This document shows positions 1 through 6,541 of a stretch of DNA of 30,336 bases, in pieces. The translations under genes were made by a program, and so were the position numbers. Within the stretch, counting starts at the first letter, position 1. Every line of letters begins with the position of its first letter. The notes below the pieces were generated by a model. That model was given only the letters and a program-made list of their open reading frames with translations, ran no database searches and was not told where the DNA came from. The DNA lies in IMG/VR virus record IMGVR_UViG_3300036770_001964, positions 1 through 30,336 of that record; one strand, given 5' to 3'. The DNA comes from a virus.

Positions 1-2
1 AC

Positions 3-119
3 AGGTACCCTAACAACTTCGAGTGGTGGCAGGTGGTCGATATTGAGCGCTTTCGCGTTGTGTCGAAAAGCGAGCATGGGCCGTATGGCAGCGATGATTG
101 CTGGCCTGAGTTGGGCTGA
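3..119 (+). CDS. C-terminal fragment of an unknown protein, cut by the window edge
   Basis: Frame 3 is open from the left edge to a TGA at 117-119, giving about 38 residues rich in aromatic and charged residues (it contains FEWWQVVDIERF and ends CWPELG). The next gene begins 19 bases later behind its own GGAG site, as expected for an operon junction. The competing frame-1 reading runs into the next gene without a ribosome site of its own, so it is less likely. No family is recognised. Only the tail is visible, so function is unknown. Confidence 0.55.
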   Translation, partial: RYPNNFEWWQVVDIERFRVVSKSEHGPYGSDDCWPELG

Positions 120-138
120 GAATAGAAAGGAGCTAGCG

Positions 139-507
139 ATGGCTGACGGATTTCGAGGCATTCCAGGGGTGCCGGAGGGGTGGGAGTTGGTTGGCATTGG
201 ATGCGAGGCTCTCGACTGGTCAATTGGATTTTTGGACGGAAGGCGCGTTGCAGTGCAGCTTGCGATGAAGTCCCCAAACTCGCCAAAGATTCGCAAGATC
301 GAGCAGCCGAAGCGGTATCGCCCGTTTGCGAACGGCGAGGAGTTCAAGCCGCATAGGGAGCGGTGGTGGCGGATGAAAAGCGAATCAAAAGACAAATTCC
401 GTCCGCCAGCATATTATTCCGGTAGCATCAACTGGGAACGCGCTTTTGAGTTGCTTGAATTTGACGACGGCTCGCCGTATGGCGTGGAGGTGACAGATGC
501 AGAGTGA
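139..507 (+). CDS. Hypothetical small early phage protein
   Basis: This encodes about 122 residues with no recognised domain, signal peptide or membrane segment. The reading frame is open further upstream, but the ATG at 139 was chosen because AAAGGAG (126-132) sits seven bases before it. The middle is basic and rich in Trp, Arg and Lys; the C-terminus is acidic. The gene overlaps the next one by 11 bases (ATG at 497), so the two are probably translationally coupled. It belongs to the run of small, fast-evolving early genes at the left end. Confidence 0.65.
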   Translation: MADGFRGIPGVPEGWELVGIGCEALDWSIGFLDGRRVAVQLAMKSPNSPKIRKIEQPKRYRPFANGEEFKPHRERWWRMKSESKDKFRPPAYYSGSINWERAFELLEFDDGSPYGVEVTDAE

Positions 508-919
508 CGTTGATGAGATGGCCGCGACGCTGGATGGAAAGTACGGTCCAGATGGCTGGGCCATGTGGCGTGCTGCGATTGGTGGCTGGGTTGTCAAGAT
601 CGAGAGCGACAAGAGTTGGCACAGCCAGCCAACCATTAGCCAAGCATTGCAGTTGGCAATTGACCACACACCGCTGCCGGTGGTGCCGAGGAGGCCAAGC
701 ATTTTTTCGGCTAGCGGTACAATCGTCCAAAGATCTTACGCAGGATTTAGGGTCGGACACAATAAACGCGACTGTGGCGTCTCGCTAAAGACAAAAAAGC
801 TAGCAGAGCAATGGGCCAAGGATCAAGAAAAACAATCTTGGGAAGCCTACGACGATTGGATGGCCAATCACGGCTGGACGCTGGGAAAGCAGGAAGGAGT
901 GGATTTTAGGTATGAGTAG
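497..919 (+). CDS. Hypothetical early phage protein
   Basis: This encodes 140 residues, soluble and Trp-rich, with a Lys/Gln/Glu-rich probable helix near residues 98-115. No family is recognised. GGAGG (487-491) inside the upstream gene provides the ribosome site for the ATG at 497. The stop codon lies three bases before the acceptor stem of the tRNA-like element at 923, so that RNA would have to be cut from, or read within, the same transcript. Confidence 0.65.
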   Translation: MQSDVDEMAATLDGKYGPDGWAMWRAAIGGWVVKIESDKSWHSQPTISQALQLAIDHTPLPVVPRRPSIFSASGTIVQRSYAGFRVGHNKRDCGVSLKTKKLAEQWAKDQEKQSWEAYDDWMANHGWTLGKQEGVDFRYE

Positions 920-922
920 TCT

Positions 923-996
923 TCACCCGTGGTGCTAATCCAGGAAACACAGTCGGCGAAAGTCGAAAGTTGCGGGTTCAACTCCCGTCGGGTGAA
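923..996 (+). ncRNA. tRNA-like RNA lacking an anticodon arm
   Basis: Read by hand, the sequence folds as a tRNA. The 7-bp acceptor stem TCACCCG (923-929) pairs with CGGGTGA (989-995). The linker TG is followed by a 3-bp D stem GTG/CAC (932-934 with 948-950), whose loop contains GG. The T arm is GCGGG-TTCAACT-CCCGT (972-988) with a consensus T loop; A996 is the discriminator and CCA is not encoded. Between the D and T arms lie only 21 bases. They form TCGGC-GAAA-GTCGA (953-966), a 5-bp hairpin with a GNRA tetraloop, not a 7-base anticodon loop. The D arm resembles type II (Leu-like) tRNAs, so the hairpin may be the variable arm left after clean loss of the anticodon arm. Decoding is therefore unlikely; a decoy, processing signal or decayed tRNA are all possible. 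Confidence 0.6.
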
Positions 997-1030
997 TTGG
1001 GTTTGAATGTAACTTTTTGGAGGTGTGGCG

Positions 1031-1390
1031 ATGGAATACGATTTGAACCAATTATTGCCAGATGAAAGATGTCACGTTGACGGCTCAAACAAAAGGATGG
1101 AGCAGTTTACGGACGAGCATGGCATTGTCTGCCTAAACAGCATTCCGATTGATTTTCACGGGGAAAAGGTTTTCCCTGAAATTACAATGCGATTTGACGT
1201 ACAGCTTGGGTACATTCGGCCAATGATCGCAGATGGAACTGCGGACGTTAAACAGATGGCCGTTGCGATCAGAAAAGCAATCAAGAACGCCATCGATCAG
1301 ACAATTGGCCCATGGCCCTCATATCATGTCCAGATTTGGGATCGCTCTGTAATGTTGCACCGTGAGACTATTGAGTACGATTTTTCTTGA
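1031..1390 (+). CDS. Hypothetical early phage protein
   Basis: This encodes about 119 residues with no recognised family. The frame is open from a GTG at 1025, but the ATG at 1031 was chosen because GGAGG (1019-1023) is seven bases upstream of it. The protein is soluble, mixed alpha/beta in appearance, with a Lys/Ala-rich helix-like stretch around residues 75-92. It is the first gene after the tRNA-like element and is followed after seven bases by a small HTH gene, so it is in the same operon. Confidence 0.65.
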   Translation: MEYDLNQLLPDERCHVDGSNKRMEQFTDEHGIVCLNSIPIDFHGEKVFPEITMRFDVQLGYIRPMIADGTADVKQMAVAIRKAIKNAIDQTIGPWPSYHVQIWDRSVMLHRETIEYDFS

Positions 1391-1397
1391 GGCACCC

Positions 1398-1694
1398 ATG
1401 AACAAAGCAAAACTGAAAACATACATTGACACTGCCAAAGCCTACCGGAAAGCGGAAGCCGACATGCAAGCGGCAGCAAGGGAGCTAACGGGCGATCTGT
1501 TCGCGGATCGCTATACTGGCCCCATGATCGCTGATGCTACTGGGTGGTCAAAAACGAGCGTATACAAAGTCGCTAAAGGTCACTGGCTGGCCTCGGCTGA
1601 TTACCTCGAAGCGATGATTGGGCTGGCTACCGGTGAGCCGGTGGTCAAGCAGCGTGTTTCCAGAGCAGCACAACCTGATTTTCACGGAGCCTGA
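1398..1694 (+). CDS. Small helix-turn-helix DNA-binding protein
   Basis: This encodes 98 residues. Residues about 42-62 (PMIADATGWSKTSVYKVAKG) read as a helix-turn-helix: a first helix, a GW turn, then a recognition helix with SKTSVYKV. The N-terminal 30 residues are a charged Ala/Lys-rich helix that could dimerise. The ATG at 1398 is preferred to an upstream in-frame start that would overlap the previous gene. A transcriptional regulator of early genes is inferred; the family cannot be named with confidence. Confidence 0.55.
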   Translation: MNKAKLKTYIDTAKAYRKAEADMQAAARELTGDLFADRYTGPMIADATGWSKTSVYKVAKGHWLASADYLEAMIGLATGEPVVKQRVSRAAQPDFHGA

Positions 1695-1697
1695 GCC

Positions 1698-2195
1698 ATG
1701 ACGAAAAAACAGATCGCAAAAATCACCCTACGCGATGGCGTCTGGCGGATCGATGGGCCTGGCGTGAAGGATGGATTCGTCTGTATGGGCGACCGTGAAG
1801 CGGATCGGGCGGCATGGTTCGCGGAGATGCAATACGGCTACGGCACGCCACACAGTAGGCCTTGGCCCCCTGGTGAATGGTCCTGCGAGAAGGATCGGGC
1901 AATGTACTACTCAGCGAGCGACAGTCTGGATCTATCACCCGAGGCCCAAGCTATCCTGCTTGACCAGCCCGAGCCAACGGATGGCCAGCCGGTTGAAGGT
2001 GGTGCGATCTGCGTTGCCTGCATCTGTGGACTGGCTGCGGTGGTGATCCTGCTGATCGCAATGATAGTCGGTATCGTGCAGTCATTTGCTGCGATGCTTG
2101 ATGACAGCCCAACAGCGGCGACTGGTGCGCTGCTTGCGGCTTGGTGTGGGATAACCGCTTGGTTTGGTGCGTGGTCACTGGATATTGGAGGTTGA
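1698..2195 (+). CDS. Putative membrane protein with two C-terminal transmembrane segments
   Basis: This encodes 165 residues. The first ~100 are soluble and rich in Asp, Arg and Trp. Two strongly hydrophobic stretches follow, about 103-132 (GAICVACICGLAAVVILLIA and on) and 140-160, so the N-terminal domain would be held at the membrane by a hairpin. There is no signal peptide. A phage early membrane protein could act in superinfection exclusion or in anchoring replication, but nothing in the sequence decides this. The last codons, GGA GGT TGA, double as the ribosome site of the next gene. Confidence 0.6.
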   Translation: MTKKQIAKITLRDGVWRIDGPGVKDGFVCMGDREADRAAWFAEMQYGYGTPHSRPWPPGEWSCEKDRAMYYSASDSLDLSPEAQAILLDQPEPTDGQPVEGGAICVACICGLAAVVILLIAMIVGIVQSFAAMLDDSPTAATGALLAAWCGITAWFGAWSLDIGG

Positions 2196-2199
2196 GATG
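2185..2199 (+). promoter_or_regulatory. Ribosome-binding and stop/start cassette, copy 1
   Basis: TTGGAGGTTGAGATG combines the Shine-Dalgarno site, the upstream stop TGA (2193-2195) and the downstream ATG. The identical 15 bases recur at 2420-2434 at the next junction, so both upstream proteins end in Gly-Gly. Confidence 0.6.
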
Positions 2200-2430
2200 A
2201 AGCACTTTTTGGTTAGGGAGTGCATTTCATGCAGAGACAAGTTTATTCCACCTGCATGGAGCAACAACAAAAACGCCTTGCAGGCTGCGTTGTACAGCAC
2301 CCGATGCAAAGCATGTGCTACTGAGCTAGACACTGGAAAGCCTTCCGAAGGAATTCGCGATCCTGAAAAACTCAGGGACAGCGGTGGTGGTTACAGGATC
2401 TTGAAAAGCGTTAGGGGGCTTGGAGGTTGA
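2197..2430 (+). CDS. Small CxxC zinc-binding-type protein
   Basis: This encodes 77 residues. Two CxxC pairs, CISC (residues 9-12) and CKAC (about 37-40), are 25 residues apart, as in small treble-clef or zinc-ribbon proteins, so zinc binding is likely. The C-terminal half is basic and glycine-rich. The ATG at 2197 is preceded by GGAGG (2187-2191), itself part of the previous gene's end. The gene ends with the same GGAGGTTGA arrangement in front of the nuclease gene. Function unknown; nucleic-acid binding would be typical of this shape. Confidence 0.6.
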   Translation: MKHFLVRECISCRDKFIPPAWSNNKNALQAALYSTRCKACATELDTGKPSEGIRDPEKLRDSGGGYRILKSVRGLGG

Positions 2431-2434
2431 GATG
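2420..2434 (+). promoter_or_regulatory. Ribosome-binding and stop/start cassette, copy 2
   Basis: This is an exact second copy of the 15-base cassette at 2185-2199. GGAGG (2422-2426) lies five bases before the ATG at 2432, and the TGA (2428-2430) closes the upstream CxxC gene. It decides the start of the SNase-like gene against an in-frame TTG at 2420. Confidence 0.6.
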
Positions 2435-2830
2435 GATTCGATATTGAAGCAGCGGGAATTGGTGGAGCAACGGCTAAGGCAGCCGGACGATATGGGCGAG
2501 ATGGCGTGGGTGTTTCGCGTCTACTCGCTGATAGCGGTGGACGGTGACACCTTTGACGCTGTTCTCGACCTGGGTTTTGGAGTTTGGAAGACTGAGCGAT
2601 TCCGCCTCCTTCGTTGCAACGCTCCAGAGCGAGGACAACCAGGCTGGGCGGCGGCTAAAGAGGCCTTGATTGATGCGATGAAATGGGAGAAGGGAACCTA
2701 TCTCTGGTCACGCAAGACCAAACGCGACAAGTACGGCAGATACCTTGCCGATGTTTGGTTCAGCCAGCGTGAGAAGTGGCTTTCTGACATCATGCTTGCC
2801 AGTGGGCTGGTGGAGGAGTATTTGCCATGA
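2432..2830 (+). CDS. Staphylococcal-nuclease-like (SNase, OB-fold) nuclease
   Basis: This encodes 132 residues, the length of a single SNase domain. The family landmarks are in order: VDGDTF (36-41) with the calcium-binding Asp residues; FRLLRCNAPE (57-66), matching the RLxxxxAPE motif, where Arg58 and Glu66 correspond to catalytic Arg35 and Glu43 of the S. aureus enzyme; and KYGRYL (100-105), where Arg103 corresponds to Arg87. The active site thus looks complete. There is no signal peptide, so it would act inside the cell, for example on host DNA or RNA. The ATG at 2432 is set by the GGAGG five bases upstream. It overlaps the next gene by four bases (ATGA). Confidence 0.85.
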   Translation: MDSILKQRELVEQRLRQPDDMGEMAWVFRVYSLIAVDGDTFDAVLDLGFGVWKTERFRLLRCNAPERGQPGWAAAKEALIDAMKWEKGTYLWSRKTKRDKYGRYLADVWFSQREKWLSDIMLASGLVEEYLP

Positions 2831-3465
2831 AGTTCCTGGTTGATGTATCAGGAGCTAAAGCGGAGCGGATCAAAAATCATCCGCTAATTGCCGGGCAGCT
2901 GCTGACGCCTTTGACCAGATACACCCGATGGGCTGACTGCTTTGCAATCGACAACGGGGCATTCAGTGGGTTTCCAAAAAAAGAGTTTTCCACATTACTG
3001 GAGAGGGAAAAATCCGCCGTTCAAAAGTGCCAGTTTGTCTGTGTTCCTGATGTCGTCGGAAACGCAAGGCGGACACTGGAAATCTGGAAGCGTCGGAATG
3101 ACTTTGTCCGAGGATGGCCGGCGGCGCTTGTAATACAGGACGGAATGGAGGACTTTGAGATACCTTGGAGCGATCTTGCTGCAGTATTTATCGGCGGCAG
3201 AGACCCATGGAAGGATTCGCAGGCGTCGCAGGACATCGTTAAGGCGGCAAAAGTGCTTGGTGTTCACGTTCACATTGGGAGGTGCAACACATTCAAAAGG
3301 TTCAGGCTGTTTCACGATTTGGGAGCGGATACCTGTGATGGTTCAGGCATAGCCATGTATGACCACATGCTGAAAGATATTGAGGAGAAGCTTAAAAAAG
3401 ATGGAGACGCAATTTTACCGGGATTTGGGCAGGAAACCGAGGATCTATCTTGCTGGACCGATTAA
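2827..3465 (+). CDS. TGT/DpdA-like deazapurine base-exchange protein
   Basis: This encodes 212 residues. Queuine tRNA-ribosyltransferases (TGT), and the DpdA proteins derived from them that insert 7-deazaguanines into DNA, are TIM barrels with an early Asp in a DSGGF-type motif, a GG base-binding loop, and a late nucleophilic Asp in a GxDxxD-type motif. Here IDNGAF (41-46, Asp42), VFIGG (120-124) and GADTCDGSG (166-174, Asp171) stand in that order and spacing. The CxCxxC zinc site of tRNA TGTs is absent and the protein is much shorter than bacterial TGT, which favours a phage DpdA-like role on DNA. No preQ0 synthesis genes are visible, so host precursor would be needed. It overlaps the next gene, a nucleoside deoxyribosyltransferase homologue, by 65 bases. 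The family is fairly sure; the DNA substrate is inferred. Confidence 0.7.
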   Translation: MKFLVDVSGAKAERIKNHPLIAGQLLTPLTRYTRWADCFAIDNGAFSGFPKKEFSTLLEREKSAVQKCQFVCVPDVVGNARRTLEIWKRRNDFVRGWPAALVIQDGMEDFEIPWSDLAAVFIGGRDPWKDSQASQDIVKAAKVLGVHVHIGRCNTFKRFRLFHDLGADTCDGSGIAMYDHMLKDIEEKLKKDGDAILPGFGQETEDLSCWTD

Positions 3466-3823
3466 CGGCAAGAGTGATGAAGAATGCAAGGGGTGGCGAG
3501 AAGAGGCGAAAAAACTGCTCGACGCTGATTTTCTAGATCCAATGGCCAGGGATTATCGCGGCGTAGAGATGATGAACGTTTCTGAAATTGTGGAAGGAGA
3601 CAAGGCAGACATTGAGAGCGTAAATTTCGTGCTATGCAATGCGGCATCTGCTTCATGGGGTACTGCGATGGAGTTGCACTTCGCCCACTCAATCGGCAAA
3701 AAGGTGTTTGCATTCAACGGCGGAAAGATCGCTTCTCCGTGGCTTGTCTACCATTCGCAGTGGGTGGTCGCAACTCTGGAAGAAGCTTGCAAAAGAATCG
3801 CGGAACAGGAGCGAATGCCATGA
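3401..3823 (+). CDS. Nucleoside 2-deoxyribosyltransferase-like protein
   Basis: This encodes about 140 residues. IYLAGP (15-20) is the family's N-terminal nucleotide-binding strand; DxMARDYRG follows strand 2; GDKADIES (66-73) carries the conserved Asp; and GTAMEL (87-92) contains Glu91, the expected nucleophile that forms the deoxyribosyl intermediate. Members move 2-deoxyribose between bases or hydrolyse deoxynucleoside monophosphates. The ATG at 3401 was preferred to a TTG at 3380; both lie within the upstream gene, so the start is not certain. Its overlap with the DpdA-like gene suggests joint action on modified purine deoxynucleotides. It ends in an ATGA overlap with the next gene. Confidence 0.75.
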   Translation: METQFYRDLGRKPRIYLAGPINGKSDEECKGWREEAKKLLDADFLDPMARDYRGVEMMNVSEIVEGDKADIESVNFVLCNAASASWGTAMELHFAHSIGKKVFAFNGGKIASPWLVYHSQWVVATLEEACKRIAEQERMP

Positions 3824-4113
3824 GCGACGATCTGTTGCAACGAGCTCGCCAGTGGGCGGATCGGTTCGGACCATCGAATTATTGGACTGGCACATCGGGC
3901 GAAGCAGCAACGATCATCCATCAATTGCTGGAAGTGATCGAGGCGAAGCAGGCGGAGGTTGATAGCTTGACTGTCAGGCTGTCAGGGCAACGGCTAGAGG
4001 GCACGGTAGAGGAGGTAATGATCTATGGGCACACGGTTGGAAGCAGTGACGCCTGCGGAGTACGATGCTGCAAGAAGAAAATTCATGGGCAGTCACAGCC
4101 TGGAGCGGTTTAG
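3820..4113 (+). CDS. Hypothetical small early protein
   Basis: This encodes 97 residues. The ATG at 3820 overlaps the stop of the deoxyribosyltransferase-like gene (ATGA), a coupled arrangement. Residues 1-60 look helical (LLQRARQWADRF, then a heptad-like IHQLLEVIEAKQAEVDSL). The last ~30 residues overlap the next gene in another frame and are unusually rich in Cys, Gly and Lys, so they may be poorly constrained. No family is recognised. Confidence 0.55.
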   Translation: MSDDLLQRARQWADRFGPSNYWTGTSGEAATIIHQLLEVIEAKQAEVDSLTVRLSGQRLEGTVEEVMIYGHTVGSSDACGVRCCKKKIHGQSQPGAV

Positions 4114-4840
4114 GCGGAGCCCGCTGGAATTTCAGTTAATGGCCAAGGGGATGCTACAGGATAGGGACTCCAGCGCGTACGCTTTTGGGCGTGCGTTTCA
4201 CTGCTGGTTCCTGGAAGGTGAGGCGGCGTTTCATCAGCGGTACGTGGTGTCGGAAGGACCCATTAACGAGAAGACTCTCAAGCCCTATGGTCGCGACACC
4301 AAAGCTTTTCAGGAATGGATGGCTGCTAACGTCATGCCGGGCCAGGAGTTGATAACAGGCGAGGAATTCAGCCGTATACAGCAGATGGCTGAGGCGACGA
4401 AGGAGACAGCGGGAATCGAGATGCTTGACAATGGACAACCAGAGGTGACGATTCGAGGCGACATCTTTGGTGTTGACTGCCAGAGTCGGCTGGACTGGCT
4501 GAACGTCATCGCGGGCTACTTTGTGGACGTTAAAACGGATGCAGAGCTCGACACATTCGTTTATCGCTTCGGTAAGTTCGGCTATGCTCGGCAACTGGCT
4601 TTCTATCGTGAGATGGTTCGGGCGTTGGGCACCGGCCAGGAGTGGTCAGTCTTTGTCTTGGCAATCGAAAAGGAAATGCCGTTCCGCTCGCAGGTGTACC
4701 GGGTGATGGATTCCACCCTGCTTGCAGCGAGGGAAGAAGTGATCCAGGCACTGGATCAATACAAGCAACTTCGCTTGCGTGAAGATGATTTTGAGTGGCC
4801 GATTTCTTTAGTTTATGGGCAGAAAGTGGAGGTGATTTGA
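4025..4840 (+). CDS. PD-(D/E)XK exonuclease, RecE/exonuclease VIII-like
   Basis: This encodes 271 residues. The motif order of phage RecE-type (DUF3799-like) nucleases is visible: SHSLERFRRSPLEF near the start, GRAFH (55-59), RLDWLN with Asp157, FVDVK (166-170) giving the catalytic D-x-K, and QLAFY (190-194), the QxxxY motif. It would resect double-stranded DNA ends to feed a single-strand annealing protein. GGAGG (4011-4015) lies nine bases before the ATG. An internal ATG at 4085 would cut off the conserved EYD region, so 4025 was kept. It overlaps the upstream gene by 89 bases and the downstream Sak4-like gene by one base (TGATG), giving an exonuclease-recombinase pair. Confidence 0.85.
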   Translation: MGTRLEAVTPAEYDAARRKFMGSHSLERFRRSPLEFQLMAKGMLQDRDSSAYAFGRAFHCWFLEGEAAFHQRYVVSEGPINEKTLKPYGRDTKAFQEWMAANVMPGQELITGEEFSRIQQMAEATKETAGIEMLDNGQPEVTIRGDIFGVDCQSRLDWLNVIAGYFVDVKTDAELDTFVYRFGKFGYARQLAFYREMVRALGTGQEWSVFVLAIEKEMPFRSQVYRVMDSTLLAAREEVIQALDQYKQLRLREDDFEWPISLVYGQKVEVI

Positions 4841-5592
4841 TGGAATTGTATTCGACGAGAGTAATCAAGCCGCGACGAACATTTCTATACGGTGTGGGCA
4901 AAATCGGAAAGTCAACGTTTTGCAGCGAGGCTCCAGGTGTAGTGTTCATCCAGACTGAGGACGGCCTTGCTAACATCGATGCAGTCACGTTTGGCCTGTG
5001 TACCGATCCCGAACAGGTGTTCGACCAGATCGGCCAACTGCGAACGCAGGAACACCAGTTCCAAAACTTGGCAATCGATTCGGTTGATTGGTTTGAGAAG
5101 CTTGTCCATGAACGCATCTGCCAGGAGGCTAGCGTCTCCAGCCTAATCGATATGGGGCACGGGCGAGGCTACACGATGGCCCAAGGTTGGTTCAACAGGC
5201 TAACCAGGGAGCTAGACGCACTGATTGCTGAGCGTGGCATGGGTGTGTTTCTGATCGCTCACGCTGAGCCGGTGCGATTCGAGGATCCCGACACCGCAAG
5301 CTATGACCGCTGGCAACCGAAGCTTGCCAACTTGGTCGTCAAACACTTACGGGAATGGTGCGATGAAATCTTCTTTGCTTGCGAAAAAGTCGCGGTCAAG
5401 AAGGAAGAGGGGAAAATGGGGCGAGAGGTCGCAAAGGCTGTCCGTGCAGGCGGACGGATCCTCAGGACCACTCCGAAGCCGTCAGCAATGGCGGGCAACA
5501 GGCTGAAAGGGATCCCGGAAGAGATCCCATTGAGCTATGCGGAATATGCAAAGTATCTACCACAGAACCAGGAGGTGACTAAGAATGGCTGA
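4840..5592 (+). CDS. Sak4-like RecA-fold ATPase (AAA_24), single-strand annealing/recombination
   Basis: This encodes 250 residues. Walker A is GVGKIGKST (18-26), Walker B is NLAID (76-80, Asp80), and FLIAH (137-141) supplies a likely sensor histidine. This is the minimal RecA-core layout of Sak4 proteins, which anneal single strands during phage recombination, usually with an SSB-like partner. The ATG at 4840 overlaps the nuclease stop. Downstream, within its own 3' end, lies GGAGG (5571-5575) for the DUF669-like gene. A frame extension upstream of 4840 is shadow of the nuclease gene. Confidence 0.85.
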   Translation: MELYSTRVIKPRRTFLYGVGKIGKSTFCSEAPGVVFIQTEDGLANIDAVTFGLCTDPEQVFDQIGQLRTQEHQFQNLAIDSVDWFEKLVHERICQEASVSSLIDMGHGRGYTMAQGWFNRLTRELDALIAERGMGVFLIAHAEPVRFEDPDTASYDRWQPKLANLVVKHLREWCDEIFFACEKVAVKKEEGKMGREVAKAVRAGGRILRTTPKPSAMAGNRLKGIPEEIPLSYAEYAKYLPQNQEVTKNG

Positions 5593-6130
5593 ACTAGGAA
5601 TCAATTGGGACGAAGTGCCAGAGGAGCGGAGCTATACACCGATCCCCGACGGTGACTACTTCGTTGAAATCACATCGGCGGAGCGTGATGATAACCAGAT
5701 GGAGGGTACGAGCACGCTTAAACTTGAGTACACCATCATCGACCAAAGCCCGTTCAATGGGCGGACGGTGCGGAGCAATCATTCGCTGTACCATCCGGAT
5801 GAAACGCGGGTTGAGATTGGCATGGCAACGCTTCAAAACGTTTGCCGGGCAATTGGTCTGATGCGACCTACTGACGATCAGCAATTCCTCGGTGGTCAAT
5901 GCTTCGTTCGGCTTATCGCGTCAACCGGCAAGAACGGTAAGACGTACACTAACATCAAAGTCTGGTGGTCGGTTGACTCTCAAGCGCCGCCGCAAAAAGG
6001 CCCTGCAATGAAGGCACCAGCGGCACGGCCAACGGCACCGTCGCCACCACCACAGCAGCGACCAGCGGCACCGCCAAGTGGTCCGCAGGTGTGGCGACCT
6101 GGAGCAGTGCAACCACCAAAGGGATTCTAA
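5585..6130 (+). CDS. DUF669-like protein, probable ssDNA-binding partner of Sak4
   Basis: This encodes 181 residues. The N-terminal ~130 residues (start INWDEVPE, then IPDGDYFVEI, LKLEYTIID, an RLIASTGKNGKTYTNI strand pair) match the DUF669 pattern found beside Sak4-type recombinases. The last ~50 residues are a low-complexity Pro/Ala/Gln tail (PSPPPQQRP region) that ends in PPKGF, similar in style to the disordered tail of SSB proteins. It begins within the ATPase gene. Single-stranded DNA binding is inferred from the family context and the tail. Confidence 0.75.
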   Translation: MAELGINWDEVPEERSYTPIPDGDYFVEITSAERDDNQMEGTSTLKLEYTIIDQSPFNGRTVRSNHSLYHPDETRVEIGMATLQNVCRAIGLMRPTDDQQFLGGQCFVRLIASTGKNGKTYTNIKVWWSVDSQAPPQKGPAMKAPAARPTAPSPPPQQRPAAPPSGPQVWRPGAVQPPKGF

Positions 6131-6142
6131 CGGGAGGCAGTC

Positions 6143-6541
6143 ATGGATGATGAGACGCTAAGATGGCTCGATACTACCGCAGGCTGGTTAGCGTCTCGAT
6201 TCCGAACGCCCAAAGATGAGGTTTACCAGATGCTGACCTATCAGCTTGCGTCTGGTCAGCCTCGAAAGTTCGCCCGGCTTCGCGTAATGCGCGAGCTTGG
6301 GCAGTCGGAGAGAGCCCACCAAGGGCCATCGGTGGAACGTGAGGCGGTTGAGATGGGCCAGTCAGTAGCGGAACTGACAGCGGCAGAGGTGCTAGATGAG
6401 CGATCCTGGCTGATCGTCCAACTTCGGGTGCAACACGGCTACACCGTGAAACAGGTGGCCGATCAGCTTGGGATTTCTCGGCAGCGTGTTGGGCAGATTT
6501 ACACACAAGCGATCGAACGATTAAGGGAGGAACTGGGATGA
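6143..6541 (+). CDS. Sigma-70 region 4-like regulator
   Basis: This encodes 132 residues. Residues 85-131 resemble sigma-factor region 4: a leading helix (DERSWLIVQLRVQ), then TVKQVADQLGISRQRVGQIY (101-120) as the helix-turn-helix, and a closing helix IERLREEL. The first ~60 residues are helical but do not clearly show region 2, so it may be a region-4-only activator, not a full sigma factor. GGGAGG stands before the ATG. In the early operon it could switch on the opposite-strand late genes; that is inference. Confidence 0.7.
   Translation: MDDETLRWLDTTAGWLASRFRTPKDEVYQMLTYQLASGQPRKFARLRVMRELGQSERAHQGPSVEREAVEMGQSVAELTAAEVLDERSWLIVQLRVQHGYTVKQVADQLGISRQRVGQIYTQAIERLREELG

Noticed and set aside
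385-760. Two minus-strand open frames near the left end
   Set aside because: They lie opposite two plus-strand genes with good ribosome sites and have shadow-like composition.
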